DNA of 64,000 nucleotides from Crambe crambe (GCA_963924555.1 OZ004594.1:4619563-4683562); one strand, 5' to 3'; numbered from the stretch's first letter, positions 21,058 to 32,228 are shown. Notes: generated by a model from the letters alone, not told the origin. A program made the numbers and translations.

Positions 21058-22403
21058 ATGTGCTATCTAAGACTACTTTTGATTATTTTGGTAACCTGCC
21101 ATACAGCTGCTATGGGACAAGGTGAGAGGGAGTTTTCTTGGAGACAAGATATCTCCCAACTGAATGACTCCACTCAAAAGAGTCTCAATCACTTGGAACA
21201 AAAAATGAGAGCAGTGGAGAAAATACTTCGTTCCAAACAGAACAGCTCAACACAAGAATGTCTGCAACTGTTAGAGGAGAAATCAGAGGAAATAGAAAGG
21301 AAGATTGCCATTATGAAAGAAGAGGTCATATTAGAAGTTTCCAGTGATGTCTCTCAACTAAATGTTTTCTATTCGACAACTGCAGAACACACTGTTTATA
21401 ATTGATGAGGAAGTTCATACTGATAAGGATATTGGTATTAAACTCAATGACTCTGTATATGAATGGTTACAACTGCTGGAGAAGAAGATAGAGGACGCAG
21501 AAAGGAAGATGCTCTCAAGATTTGCTGAAATGAAAGAAGAGATTAAAATAGAATTTATCACTCAGAAGGAAATTCTATCTCCACTGTTGCAGCATTACTC
21601 TCTTAGTAATATTGGAAGTTTTGAATGCAATCCTACCCAATCATGTAAGGACATTAAGAACCACAACCCCAACAGCACCTCAGGCTACTACTATATAAAA
21701 AAGAACAATGGACCCATCATACGTGTGTACTGTAAAATGACCAGCTGCAAAGGAGTGAGTGGACCATGGATGAGAGTGGTGGACTTCAATGCAGACAACA
21801 CCTCACACTCCTGTCCAAGTGGATTGCAACTATTCACCAACATCAGGAGGAGGTGTGGCATACCTAGTGATGGTGCAGGATGTGCTTCTACTATGTTTGA
21901 CGTCCATGGCATCCCTTACCAAAATGTGTGTGGGAAGGTGATAGGATACCAGAAAAAGACCACAGATGCATTCAAAAAATTTGTCCAATACCACTCCATT
22001 AAAGGTGCTTATGTTGATGGATCTAGTCTCACACATGGACATAGCCCACGTCATCACATCTGGACATTTGCAGCTGCATTTAGTGAAGATTTCAATTATG
22101 GAAATCTCGATAATGTTTGTCCTTGTACGCACAGAGAGAGAAATAGTGCTGCAAGCATTCCATCTTTTGTTGGAAATAGCTATTTTTGTGACACTGGTGT
22201 TAGAAATGGTTGGCCAAATGCAGTATTGTATGGAGAAGACCTGTGGGAGGTCTAGCACCTGCTGTTGCTTCAACAATCCTTCATGGTTCATGAAGCAGCT
22301 CTCCTCTAGCACTAGTGATGACCTTGAGTTGAGGGTATGCCGAGATCAAGAACAAGGATATGAAGATGTTGGTCTAAAGAGTGTGGAACTTTATGTGCAA
22401 TAG
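21058..22403 (+). pseudogene. Broken full-length copy of the secreted family (FNYG type)
   Basis: An ATG at 21058 opens MCYLRLLLIILVTCHTAAMG, a signal peptide, then the stalk (SWRQDISQLNDSTQKSLNHLEQ). The frame shifts near 21362-21400, so the stalk continues in another frame to the domain (NIGSFECNPTQSC). The domain is of the KKNNGPII middle type with C-terminal type AAAFSEDFNYGNL and CDTGVRNGWPN. A loss of about 20 bases around 22235-22245 removes most of the DDPLWDGAGCG motif and shifts the frame again before the tail. So there are two frame breaks. No splice signals explain them, and whole siblings lack introns. Promoter box AATAAAAG lies at 20991-20998. Confidence 0.85.
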
Positions 22404-22494
22404 TAGGACAGTATAGCCATAGGTTACTTATTAAAATGTAGCTATAGGATTTCTTCAAATATTATAATCAATTTTGTGGTGAAATTCAAATTTA

Positions 22495-22735
22495 CAGGTC
22501 ATCACTAGTGATGGAAGAGAGCTGCTTCATATATGAACCTGAACCATGAGGATTATAGAAAGAACAACAGCAGGTGTTTGACCCTGATAGCCATCCCATC
22601 ACCAAAGAGTCCGTGTTGCAAACAACTTCAAATCTATAATAGCTATATTGATCAGACTATAGCTAAATGTTGAGTTGAGGGTGTGCAGAGATGAGGTTAG
22701 AAGTATTGAAGATGTTGGCCAAATGAGTGTGAGGG
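22495..22735. pseudogene. Two opposed C-terminal relics of the family
   Basis: 22495-22660 is a minus-strand relic duplicated from 10190-10370. 22667-22735 is a plus-strand scrap matching the DLELRVCRDE to EDVG segment. Neither keeps a frame. Confidence 0.55.
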
Positions 22736-23004
22736 TAACCTCTATTAGGAGACAATCCACTTCTTCAAAGGAAATTCTTGCTTGCTCAATAGGTGTAATA
22801 AACCAGCTGTGAACCATATGCCCAGTAATTAACATTCTGTGTGCATGCCACTATGATATAAAGCCACATGATTGTGTAAAACCTACATATGATTCAATTC
22901 CTCTTCAAATGAATTAGAAAACCTAATGGATAATCAGGCTCTCCTTTTCTCTTCATGATTTAAAAATATTATCATATAATCCAAAGTTTATGACTGCATG
23001 TAAA

Positions 23005-23470
23005 AATCTTGGCTGACATCTTCAATACTTCTGACCTCATCTCTGCACACCCTTAACTCTCAACTAGTGGTTAAGCCGGAGAGCTGCTTCATGAACCTGA
23101 ACCAGAAAGAACAGCAGGTGTTTGACCCCCACACTCAGTCCCATCCCATGCATCACCAAAGAATCTGTGTTGCAATTCTAACTATCTAATTTTGTGACTC
23201 AGATTATAAATGTTCTTAGCAATGATTTTTAGACTGTATCTCTTTATTTGAAACAAGAATCCTATAGCTGATCACAACTATCCAATTCATTAATGAACCA
23301 TAATTCTATTACACATAAAGTTCCGCACTCTTTAGGCCAACATCTTCATTACTTTTAGCTGCATACCCTCAACTCAAGATCATCACTAGTGCTGGAGGAG
23401 AACTGCTTCATGAATGACGGAGGACCGTTGAAGGAACAGCAGGTGCTAGACCCCCATGCATGGTCCCAAG
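23005..23470 (-). pseudogene. Two C-terminal relics in tandem
   Basis: 23005-23175 and 23305-23470 both match the complement of the region from STCCSFNSPPWF to EDVGLKSVELYVQ. The second also keeps the last codons (CACATAAAGTTC, the complement of ELYVQ). They are separated by 130 bp of AT-rich DNA. The hAT-like element at 23585 lies just beyond. Confidence 0.6.
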
Positions 23471-23584
23471 GGGTATACTATCGAAACCAACCATTACCTC
23501 ATTCAAGCAACACCACATTCTATTCCATGCATCTAAAAGTACTAACTTGGGGTCGCCTTCAGCAATAAAGGGATTTGTACTATG

Positions 23585-23868
23585 CAGGGTTTCATCTAGG
23601 AATTTCACCTTGGGGGGGAAGCTTACTGATCGCATGGCTGTAGGTCACAGTGAGGGAGGGTGCGGGAGCCCTCCTGTGTGTGAAGTGTGAAGCCAAAAAT
23701 GCTTACTACCCTGAAGTATCCCAAATTGGTCCTTAATTACTTCCTTTGGTGACTACATGTAACAACCTGTGGTCACCAAAGGGAGTTGGTGGGGGGGGGG
23801 GGGGGGGGGGGGGGGGGGAGGGGGTGGGGGGGAATTCCCCCCTGCACCCTCCAGTAGATGAAACCCTG
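23585..23868. mobile_element. Non-autonomous hAT-like DNA transposon, 284 bp
   Basis: The ends are perfect 14-bp inverted repeats, CAGGGTTTCATCTA at the left and its complement at the right. They are flanked by the 5-bp direct repeat CTATG (23580-23584, 23869-23873). The interior is G-rich and contains a poly-G run near 23790-23820. It has no coding capacity. The CAGNG start and 5-bp target duplication are the same as in the element at 6460-7026, so both may have used the same transposase. Confidence 0.8.
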
Positions 23869-23999
23869 CTATGTGAATAATGTGAAGATTGGATGGTACA
23901 ATAATAATTATAATTAGCTTTCCATAGCTAGTGATGTATACCTCTTAGAAGCAACAAGAAGAAACAAGAAAGGGTGCAGGATAAATGGTTCATATAGTT

Positions 24000-25190
24000 A
24001 TCAAACAAGAGAGTGTGTGATCAAAAATTGGATTTGTGGCTCTGCATGAGGGTGACCCTTCCCACTATCTGTTAATTATGGTGGTTAGCCAACTGGTCCT
24101 ACATAGATGTGGTATACACCATCTGTTCTTACTGTAGGAGTAAGGATTCCTGAGGGTAACCTACATGGTTTATGGGCACACCATAAGTTCTGTTGGCCTC
24201 CTGGGTGTAATCTGGTGGCGTACCTGTTTACTGACTGAATCAACCTAATACTGCTCGGTTTTGTTTGTTCTATTGAGAGAGTCCTACATTGTTTCTGAAG
24301 GTATACAGTCTTTATGTAGATTGATGTCTTCATCTATTTGTGGTTGATTGCTGCACACCCTAAACTCAAGATCAATAGATCATCATAACACTGGCTGTAA
24401 AAATGAGGTGGGTAGACAGGGATATAACAGTAAATCCAGCTATCATCATAAGATGATAGCTATTTTACATTTTAACAAACCTACTTAATTAGGTGAGATT
24501 AATCATTTGAAATCTGTCAAAATGACACTATATTTTTGGTGAATACAACAAACTGTCTGCTTGTTTCAACAATGATTAGTCTTAATAACAGTGAAATAAC
24601 AATTCTGTTTTTGCAGTGTGGGAGTCACATTATTCCACAATAACTCATTTAGTTTTCTAATTACACATTTGTGGGTGATATTGTGGCTAAGGTATGCAGC
24701 CAGGCTCCTAAACCTTTAAGGGAAAGAGATTAGAGAAACATCATAAATGACATTGTACGTAGGTAGGCATACTTAGCTAATTCTATCAGGTGTGGATGCA
24801 TGTTGTGTTATATAATTATTTTTGAACAGGATAGATACTGCATTTAGAGAAGTTGTGCTTTCTGGCTACCCAATGAAACTTTCTTGATCACAACTCAATA
24901 TGTCGCATAATTATTTCTAGATACGTATGGGAGTCAATGTACCACTTTGATCTTGTGCATTCAGTTTGTATCAGTTGTAAATAGCATCTCTAAGCAGTCA
25001 GACAAAAATTATTTCCTTTGTTCACAATGACCTGTGGTATATAATTTACCACAATATAAGTGGAACTTGTTTTGACTGTACATCTGGAGAGCCCATCTAC
25101 ATAACCACAGAAATGACAGAAGGGATTCTAATAAAAGCTACACTCCTTGATTCAATGGTTCAGAGTTAAAGTATACTTAGCTAGAGCATT
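24000..25190 (+). repeat. Direct duplicate of 17480-18722 (5' flank of the mini-gene)
   Basis: Colinear with the upstream region of the gene at 18723. It includes a dispersed-repeat copy at 24000-24245 and the promoter module at 25115-25145. A scrap of antisense family sequence lies at about 24345-24385. No other gene is visible. Confidence 0.7.
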
Positions 25191-25505
25191 ATGATAATGA
25201 TGCTTCATCTATATCTTTTGTTTGTATTGGTGACCTCCCATATAACTATGGGACAAGATGAGAGGGATAATGCTGGCTTTGCGACGCTGGCGTTAAAATG
25301 GTTGGCCAAGACATGTGTTGTATGGAATGACCCTCTGTGGGATGGGGCTAGATGTGGGAGGTCTAGCACCTGCTGTTCTTTCAACAGCCCTCCATGGTTC
25401 ATGAAGCAGCTCTCCTCTAGCACTAGTGATGACCTTGAGTTGAGGGTGTGCCGAGATCAAGAACGAATAGATGAAGATGTTAATGTGGAACTTTATGTGC
25501 AATAA
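25191..25505 (+). CDS. Internally deleted mini-gene of the secreted family, 104 residues
   Basis: An intact open frame joins an N-terminus of the MGQDERD type (MIMMLHLYLLFVLVTSHITMGQDERDN) to the last 75 residues of the domain (NDPLWDGARCGRSSTCC, FNSPPWFMKQLSSSTSDD, ending ELYVQ). The whole stalk and about three quarters of the domain are gone. The joint reads DNAGFATLALKWLAKTCVV and is not family-like in this frame; it comes from the CDTGVRNGWP-coding DNA read in another frame. Promoter and signal peptide are intact, so a short secreted Cys-rich peptide could be made. It may equally be a relic that happens to stay open. Confidence 0.55.
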   Translation: MIMMLHLYLLFVLVTSHITMGQDERDNAGFATLALKWLAKTCVVWNDPLWDGARCGRSSTCCSFNSPPWFMKQLSSSTSDDLELRVCRDQERIDEDVNVELYVQ

Positions 25506-25659
25506 TTACAACAACTGTGTACTCCTTTCAATTCCCTCATCTGAGAGCACCTTTGAACCATGTTGATAAATTTAGTTTCTGATATGCATGCATTGTAAAC
25601 TTAATCATAAGTGTAAGAGTGGGGGGGTGGGGGGGCATGTAAATTAATCTGATGAAGAA

Positions 25660-26345
25660 AGCATTAAAAACACAAAGTCAATAGTTGTTCTCCGCTCTCT
25701 CTGTGTTGTCGAATCAGCATTGACTGCTAGCTTGAAGCTTTTTTTGCCTTTATAAGCACTATATAGTATGAATAGTATGATACAAGAAGGTGCATTGATG
25801 ATGAAAATGGTGATGTTAGAAATCAATCTCGTTATAGATGGTTGCTGGCACACATTGACAGCAGGTAGATAGGTAAAGCAGTCTTGAATCCATGGCAATT
25901 GAAGACAACTTGCAATTATTGAGACTACCCAAAAGAGAGTACAGATAAACCAACAATCCTTTTATGATGTTTTTGATAAAAGTATGGAGGAAAACAGCAA
26001 TCAGTTACAAAAGCCAGCATCAGTGGTGCCCTGGAATGAGAGTCATAATTATAGCCTTGAGCAATTAACATCAAATACTCATCGGTCAGCTGCAACAGTG
26101 ATGAATCTTACAGGAATGACAATAGCAGCACTAACGAAGTCTATCATTACCTGCACTTTAAGGGAAATCACAAATGATAGGGTCTGTACCTCCTTAAACT
26201 GTGGAGAGAGATGCCAACTACAATGAGAAGATAGTGGGTGATGTTGAAAGAACCACCTCAAGAGTGTGGCTATGATTGAATAAGATGTTGCAATTGCTGT
26301 GCAGCACATGTTATAATTAGAACTCTCATTGGCTGACATGAGTAG
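25660..26345 (-). pseudogene. Decayed copy of the adjacent GPCR gene
   Basis: Minus-strand pieces match the receptor at 26906-28015. 26080-26340 covers the TM1-TM2 region (words LSFVISLKV, IDFVSAAIVIPVRFIT). 25644-25898 covers the end of TM4 to TM5 and loop 3 (MPWIQDCF, INAPSCIILFILYSA, DADS-like). Several frame breaks and losses occur, and TM6, TM7 and the tail are missing. It is a host gene duplicate in tandem with the whole copy. Confidence 0.8.
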
Positions 26346-26905
26346 AGTAGCACTCTCCTAAAAACCATTCCACCTTTCATATTTTCTTGTTGCCAACTAG
26401 CTATAGCAACGAATGATGGCTAGACACAAGTTACTAAACATATGACACACAAATTCCATAGATTAATTTGCACTTCAGGAATTCCTGCCATTTGTGACTA
26501 TGCTATCAGAGTTGAAAGTAAACACTTTAGTCAATAATTAATATGTATGTACTTGAAATTTTATATTACATTACGTATAGCTAGAACATTTAAGTGCAAA
26601 ACTTTTGTAACCCAGTGGATTATACTTGTTATCAGCTATATAACATCAGCATGCCCATGATCATCAATGAAACAAGTGGAAACAAAATAAAGGCAAAATA
26701 ATAGCCATAACCAACATAGCTGAATATCATTTTTCTTTCTGAGTTAGCTACATAGCTATTTTGTGGGAACTGTTAATTGTGTTTTTGAAAGAATATTAAA
26801 CAAACAAAGAATACTCGACTTCTTAATTTGAGTAAAATTACCCAACAAAAAATTTCATGCTCTAGCTACATGTAAGTAAGGCTGGCTTTAAGATAATTAG
26901 CTGGC
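26346..26905. other. Spacer between GPCR relic and GPCR gene
   Basis: AT-rich, with no open frame resembling a gene. It presumably contains the 3' end of the receptor transcript. Confidence 0.4.
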
Positions 26906-28015
26906 TTATACATGATGTGACTCAGCATCTGTGCTCTGCTGGGTTACTTGTGTCTCAGGATGTGTCTCAGGATGTACCTGACACTTGCGTTTTCTGTTGC
27001 ACTTGAATTTAGACAGTGCCATCCTCACGTCTCTATCCCTCAGAATAAAGATTGGATCTAAGACTATCACCATTGCAAACAAGTTGGAAAGAATGTTGAT
27101 AAAAATCAGTTGCACCACTGGAGTTATTTTTGCTATTAATGATGGTGGAATAACGAAGAAGATGATTAAAGGAAAAACTACAGCAAATACTCCCATGAAC
27201 ATGAGAAAGTAGGTAACAGTTGCTCTCCACTCTCTCTGAGGTGCCGAATCAGCATCGGCTGGAAGAGTTATGCTATCTCGTAACTTCTTTGCTTTTATAT
27301 ATAGAGCACTATATAATATGAGTGGTATGATACAAGAAGGCACATATATAGTGAAAACTGTGATGTAGGAAATCAGCACACATTGTTTGCTACAGGTGGT
27401 TATTGGGACGCAATAATTTCCAAAAGGTGAAAAGGCTAAGCAGTCTATGATCCATGGCAAATAAAGAGAGCTTGCTATTATAGTGACTACCCAAGTGAGT
27501 AAAGATAAACCAACTACAATCTTCTTACGATGCTTTGGATAGAAATACGGCAAGAAAACAGTCAAGAAGCGATCAGTTACCAAAACCAACATCAGTAGTG
27601 TCCTGGAGAAAGTACAAATGAGACTCAAATAGCCTTGAGCAATGCAAAAATTAGCGCTGAATACCCATCGGTCAGCTGCAGCAGTGATGAATCTTACAGG
27701 AATGACAGTAGCAGCATTGACTAAGTCTATCATTACAACTTTAAGGGGAATCACAAATGATAGGGTGTGCAGCTGCTTAAACTTGCATGCCAGTCCAAAC
27801 AATAGTATGGGGAGAGAGATGCCAACTATCATGATGAGAAGATAGTAGATGATGTTTAAAGATCTGATCGTAACTACGACTGGAGAATAAGGCAGTTTGA
27901 TTGGACGTTGTAATTGCCGTGCAGCACATGTTAGAGTCTCATTGAGTAGAGTAGCGTTTATCATACCTGATGCACCCTCCTGAAAATCGTCCCACCTTTC
28001 TTCTGAAATATTCAT
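26906..28015 (-). CDS. Rhodopsin-like (class A) G protein-coupled receptor
   Basis: Intronless, 369 residues. An N-terminal tail with N-glycosylation sequons (N2, N20, N25) is followed by seven hydrophobic segments at about 53-78, 85-110, 122-146, 166-188, 213-238, 266-290 and 298-324. C124 before TM3 and C202 in the second extracellular loop can form the usual disulfide. The TM3-end motif is DRF (148-150) in place of DRY. TM7 has LDPIF (319-323) in place of NPxxY. The tail ends with basic KCNRKRKCQ and a Thr/Glu-rich end. These features fit class A, probably one of the lineage-specific sponge receptors. The ligand cannot be inferred. It is flanked by family genes, with no sign of shared function. 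Confidence 0.85.
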   Translation of the reverse strand: MNISEERWDDFQEGASGMINATLLNETLTCAARQLQRPIKLPYSPVVVTIRSLNIIYYLLIMIVGISLPILLFGLACKFKQLHTLSFVIPLKVVMIDLVNAATVIPVRFITAAADRWVFSANFCIAQGYLSLICTFSRTLLMLVLVTDRFLTVFLPYFYPKHRKKIVVGLSLLTWVVTIIASSLYLPWIIDCLAFSPFGNYCVPITTCSKQCVLISYITVFTIYVPSCIIPLILYSALYIKAKKLRDSITLPADADSAPQREWRATVTYFLMFMGVFAVVFPLIIFFVIPPSLIAKITPVVQLIFINILSNLFAMVIVLDPIFILRDRDVRMALSKFKCNRKRKCQVHPETHPETQVTQQSTDAESHHV

Positions 28016-29258
28016 GGCTCTTCTTTTAGAATCAGATCTTTATTGTCACCAACTAGCAAACTAAAATGATGGCTGGATATCAGTTTACAAATTCCACTTC
28101 AGGTGACAGCTCATGTCTTGCAATGCATGTGTACTGTATAACAATCACAAGGAATTCCTGCCATTCGTGACTATGCTATTACTAAGAGTTAAAAATAAAC
28201 ACATACTTTTGAATTTGGTTGGTCAGTTTTTCGAAAGAAAAATATCATTCTGACACTCATCTGCTCTACCAAATTTCATAGCTATTAAAGGCACCAGCAG
28301 AGAGCTTGTCACCCACTCTATGAGCAAATAAAGAATTTCTTCTGATAATTAATGAAGGGTGATGTAGGGATGACTGGTTAATAAAGTTGGAACAAGAGAT
28401 CCGGTGATTGATTCAGAAACAAAACATCGTAGGATGGATGCCAGATGCATACACTTTGTGAACATTCCATTGCAGTTATATTAATTAATTGAGTAGCAAT
28501 GTTTAATATTGTGATCAGGAGTATGGAGGTGCTGTACTATACGTATTTTAACCATTTTTATTTGCCAAAGCAATCTTGTACTATATGCAGTGCTGATCTG
28601 TAAACAATAGAGTACAGCTTATGCTATTGTGGTAGGATCACATGCACTTCAAATGATATAGAGACTGCTTGATTTAATAAAGTGTTAGCTAAGTAGCTAG
28701 CTAGCTACCACTTTTTTCTCATTTTTCCCCTCTAGCGTAGCTAACCGACATAGCTAGCTACCAAATTGGAAAATATATGTATAGCCAATAATAATAGTGA
28801 TAATGAGATTTAAACAAGACCCAAGTATATGAATGCCAAATGGTCCATGAATGCCAAGTAATGTTAGGCTTAAGATTGGTTTTCTGCACCACCAGGTTGA
28901 CGGGAGCAGGTGTATCCGCCCCAAATCTTCCTGCAGAGGATCTAGGAGTGAGCACCCCTGTGAGGGCTTGAATGGAGGATTTCAGGAGGGAGAAAGATGG
29001 GTGATGTCTCAACAAACCCATAGTCGTGGAGTATGGTTGATACCATTTCGAAGAGAGAATAGAGGCCAAACAGCAAATCAAATCTGTGATGCAGTCAATC
29101 TGCTCATGCTATATACAAGGTCTAAGTATACAATAATGGAATGCAATATTTACATACCACAATAGCTAAGTAGAATTTCTAGCTAACCACTGAAGGGACG
29201 AGCTGCTACGTAGCTATAAAACCTGCATTCTCAATTAATGTGTTTTAGAGTAAAATAA
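28016..29258. other. Intergenic region
   Basis: The receptor promoter must lie at the left side. Weak open frames at 28758-29081 (-) and 28851-29165 (+) have no recognisable domain. Nothing else is supported. Confidence 0.35.
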
Positions 29259-29990
29259 TTGTTTCATTTTCATCTACTTTTGAGTGTATTGGTGATCTCC
29301 CATACAACTATTGGAGGGATGATTCCATTCAAGAGAATCTCCAGCACTTGGGACAAAAAATCAGATAGGAACATTCAAACTGTTAAGGATAACGAAACAT
29401 GCATTTCTAATTCAATAGAAGAACGCTTACACCTTTTGGAGTAGAATTTAGAGAATAAGATGCTCTTACAGCTTGCTGGGGAGAAAGAGATTTCTACTGA
29501 TACCTCTAAGTTAAATGACTCTATTGAAGAGAGCCATCAGCAGCTTACTGATCAGACAAAACAGATAGTGAAAAAAGAAAAGAGAGATATAGTCTCACAA
29601 GTATCTGCTCAACGACTATGGTGTCTGAATTCTCTATTATAATGACTATCTCCACTGTAGCATTAGCTAGTAATATAGGACGCAATCCTGCCCAATCATG
29701 TAAGGATATTAACCACAACCCCAACAGCACCTCTGGCTACTACTATATAAAAAAGGACAATGGACCCATCACGTGTGTATACTGTAAAATGACCAGTTGC
29801 AAAGGAGTGGGTGGGTATCTTTTTAAGAAACGGAAGATTTTATGGTGATGACCCCCTGTAAAATGTGGGGCTGGATGTGGGGGGGTCTAACACCTGCTGT
29901 TCCTTCAACAGTCCTCCATGGTTCATGAATCAGCTCTCCTCCAGCACTAGTGATGACCTTGAGTTGAGGATATGGGGCCCGTGATATTAG
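29259..29990 (+). pseudogene. Decayed copy of the secreted family, mirror of 9145-9655
   Basis: The signal peptide region (FHLLLSVLVISHTTIG), stalk words (TVKDNETCIS, EERLHLLE, LNDSIEESHQQLTDQ), the domain start (NPAQSCKDI), and YYYIKKDNGPI-CVYCKMTSCKG are followed directly by YGDDPL and FNSPPWF-coding DNA. The middle of the domain is missing. There are several frame breaks. It is the right-arm partner of the relic at 9145-9655. Confidence 0.8.
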
Positions 29991-31710
29991 ATCTGGTATA
30001 ATCGACTGGGGCATGCGCAGTCCCCACATGGGACAGCAGACTAGCATATATTAATATATTATGCAGAAATCATAGGGTCAGGGTAACTATCTTGTTTGAG
30101 GGTGGCAACCCTACTGCATTTTTCAGAATTACAAATATGTCCTGTGCTATAAAATTACACAATACAATTATAATACATTATGTGTACGTATATCCATAAA
30201 ATTAGGAAGTTAATTACATATAAATATAAAAAATCTACCACTTCCTGTGCAGATGTAAACCCAATATGAGAAACTGCATTTTGATTGAGGATAATAAATA
30301 TCATAATTCACCTGCAATACAGTAGCTGTATGCCATGCCACCCAAGCATGAACATTGGGCCACTTAGAGGACTGTTAGTATGGTTCCTCTTTCTTTTCTC
30401 CCCTACTTTTAAGAATTTGCCATTATATATGCTTAATCCTATTGGTCCAATTTTTTTTCCTCAAATTTTCCACTCCTGGCTATCACAAGGCTCATGACTT
30501 CTGAGCAGTCAGATCTGTTCACCCTGAAGCAGGTTAGCTATATTCTCAGTGAAAAATATTTTTAAGCGCTATCAAAATGACCTTTAACCGTGGTAGTGAA
30601 CTTTACGAAGTCAGAAATCTATTTCATTATCTGACACACAGTAAGTCCATGTGGGGGATCAAGCATTTGCTACCAAATATACAAATAACCCAAGGAGGAG
30701 CCAAAATTCTGCACACAAATGTAGATAAGCACACACTATAACTTGGTAATTAGAGATCTGTACAGTTATCTAATATGTACATGTGTGTATCACACACATG
30801 TACTCCACACGCAATATGTGCATACACAGAGAGGGAGAATAAAATTTTTCAAAATGATTTCAATTAGCCTTAAAGCCAAGGTTAACTTCTTATGTACTCT
30901 TCTTGAAATTAAAAAAACAATTTATTTTGTGTGCACCTTTGAACCATGCATGCAGCTAGTCTTTGATAATTAATTTTATTTCAATATACTGCTATGTACT
31001 CTTGTAATAGGTGAGCAGGAATAAGGGAGTCATAGCTACATATTTTGTTTACTCACCCAAAGAGGGTTGGTCAAATTACTACTGTCGTTAGAAATTTAAA
31101 GGAGCTCCATGACTACCTGACCTTGGAGGGTGGATGAGAGTGGTGGACTCCAGGGGTGTGTCCACAGAATTTTGAGTGGTCTAGTGTACTTATACGTAGC
31201 TAATTGTGTGTGGAAATTTTCTTGATGACCCTGCTCACTTTATCCTTTATCAGCCACACCAACTTTTATTGTCGGAAGGAGTTCTGATAGTGTGAATTTA
31301 AACAAAAATGGATGATCGTGATTCGTTGGCATCAATGAAGGTGTGCTTGGGTCACAGTGGTTCATGAGCACAGACTGAATGGCACATTTTGATGAGAATT
31401 TCAGGCAGAGAGAAGCCATTAGTGTAGCTAGTAACGATTTGAGTTATCTAAGGAGTTACCTCAATATCCATTCTTGGTAGCTATAAAAAATTTTGTCGAT
31501 ATTATTGTTTATTCAAGAGATCAGAGAAGACAAAATAAATCACATCCTGTAAGTATGCCACACCTCCCACACATCTTTCCTGTTACTGGTTATAGCTAGT
31601 CCAGGCTTTATCAGGCACTGAAGTCAACCTCTATTCCTTAGAGTTGAGTACCCACCTACATCAAGTCACTCAGGATAACCTCCCCCACCTTTATATGGAG
31701 GTGGGAGGAC
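29259..31710. repeat. Right arm of the large inverted segmental duplication
   Basis: Reversed, it is colinear with 7533-9655. It includes the shared non-coding blocks at 30150-30535 (words CCACTTAGAGGACTGTTAGT and CACTTCCTGTGCAGATGTAA) and 31320-31705 (words CATTTTGATGAGAATTTC and CAATATCCATTCTTGGTAGC). Between the blocks are arm-specific insertions such as the DNA at 30545-31300, where the left arm has other sequence. Confidence 0.75.
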
Positions 31711-31849
31711 TCCCACTGGGGATAAAGTTATTTCCTATGTGAATACGTATGATGCATATTTCCTATAGTGTGCAGGAAATTTTGCAGCTGAAGGATAGAG
31801 CCAAAACAGGAAATTCTGTCCAGTGTTACAGGAGCCATTCTTTATCAGA

Positions 31850-32215
31850 CCACATCCTCCCACTAATGAAAGTTCATGTAAAATCAACATGATCTTGTTG
31901 ATTGGTAGATCATATCCTCATTAGAGGAAGTTTATGTGATGTACATTCATGTGAAATTAACACCATCGATCAGAGAAGGAATAATTATGCTCTCATAACT
32001 TCCTGACATCAAAGAAGAAACTTCCTCATTAGAGGAAGTTTATGTGATGTACATTCATGTTGATTGGTGGAATACATCCTCCCCATTGGAAGCATATCTC
32101 ACCAGTAGATGAGAACGGTGGACACTTCAATTTACACCTCACGCTTCTGTTCAAGTGGACTATATACTGTTCACCCAATTCAAGAGCAGGAGGAAGTGTG
32201 GCTAGCTAGTGAAGG
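31850..32215. repeat. Local repeats and a family scrap
   Basis: The word CCTCATTAGAGGAAGTTTAT followed by GTGATGTACATTCATG occurs twice (about 31917 and 32026) and contains a short palindrome. Positions 32095-32215 match, on the plus strand, the WMRVVDFNAD to RRRCG coding segment with indels. Smaller scraps of the same segment occur at 31125-31150, 35545-35615 and 38385-38450. Confidence 0.5.
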
Positions 32216-32228
32216 TTTAATAGCTACA

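Noticed and set aside
28758-29165. Overlapping 104-107 codon frames on both strands
   Set aside because: No recognisable domain, no paralogue in the window; probably chance frames.
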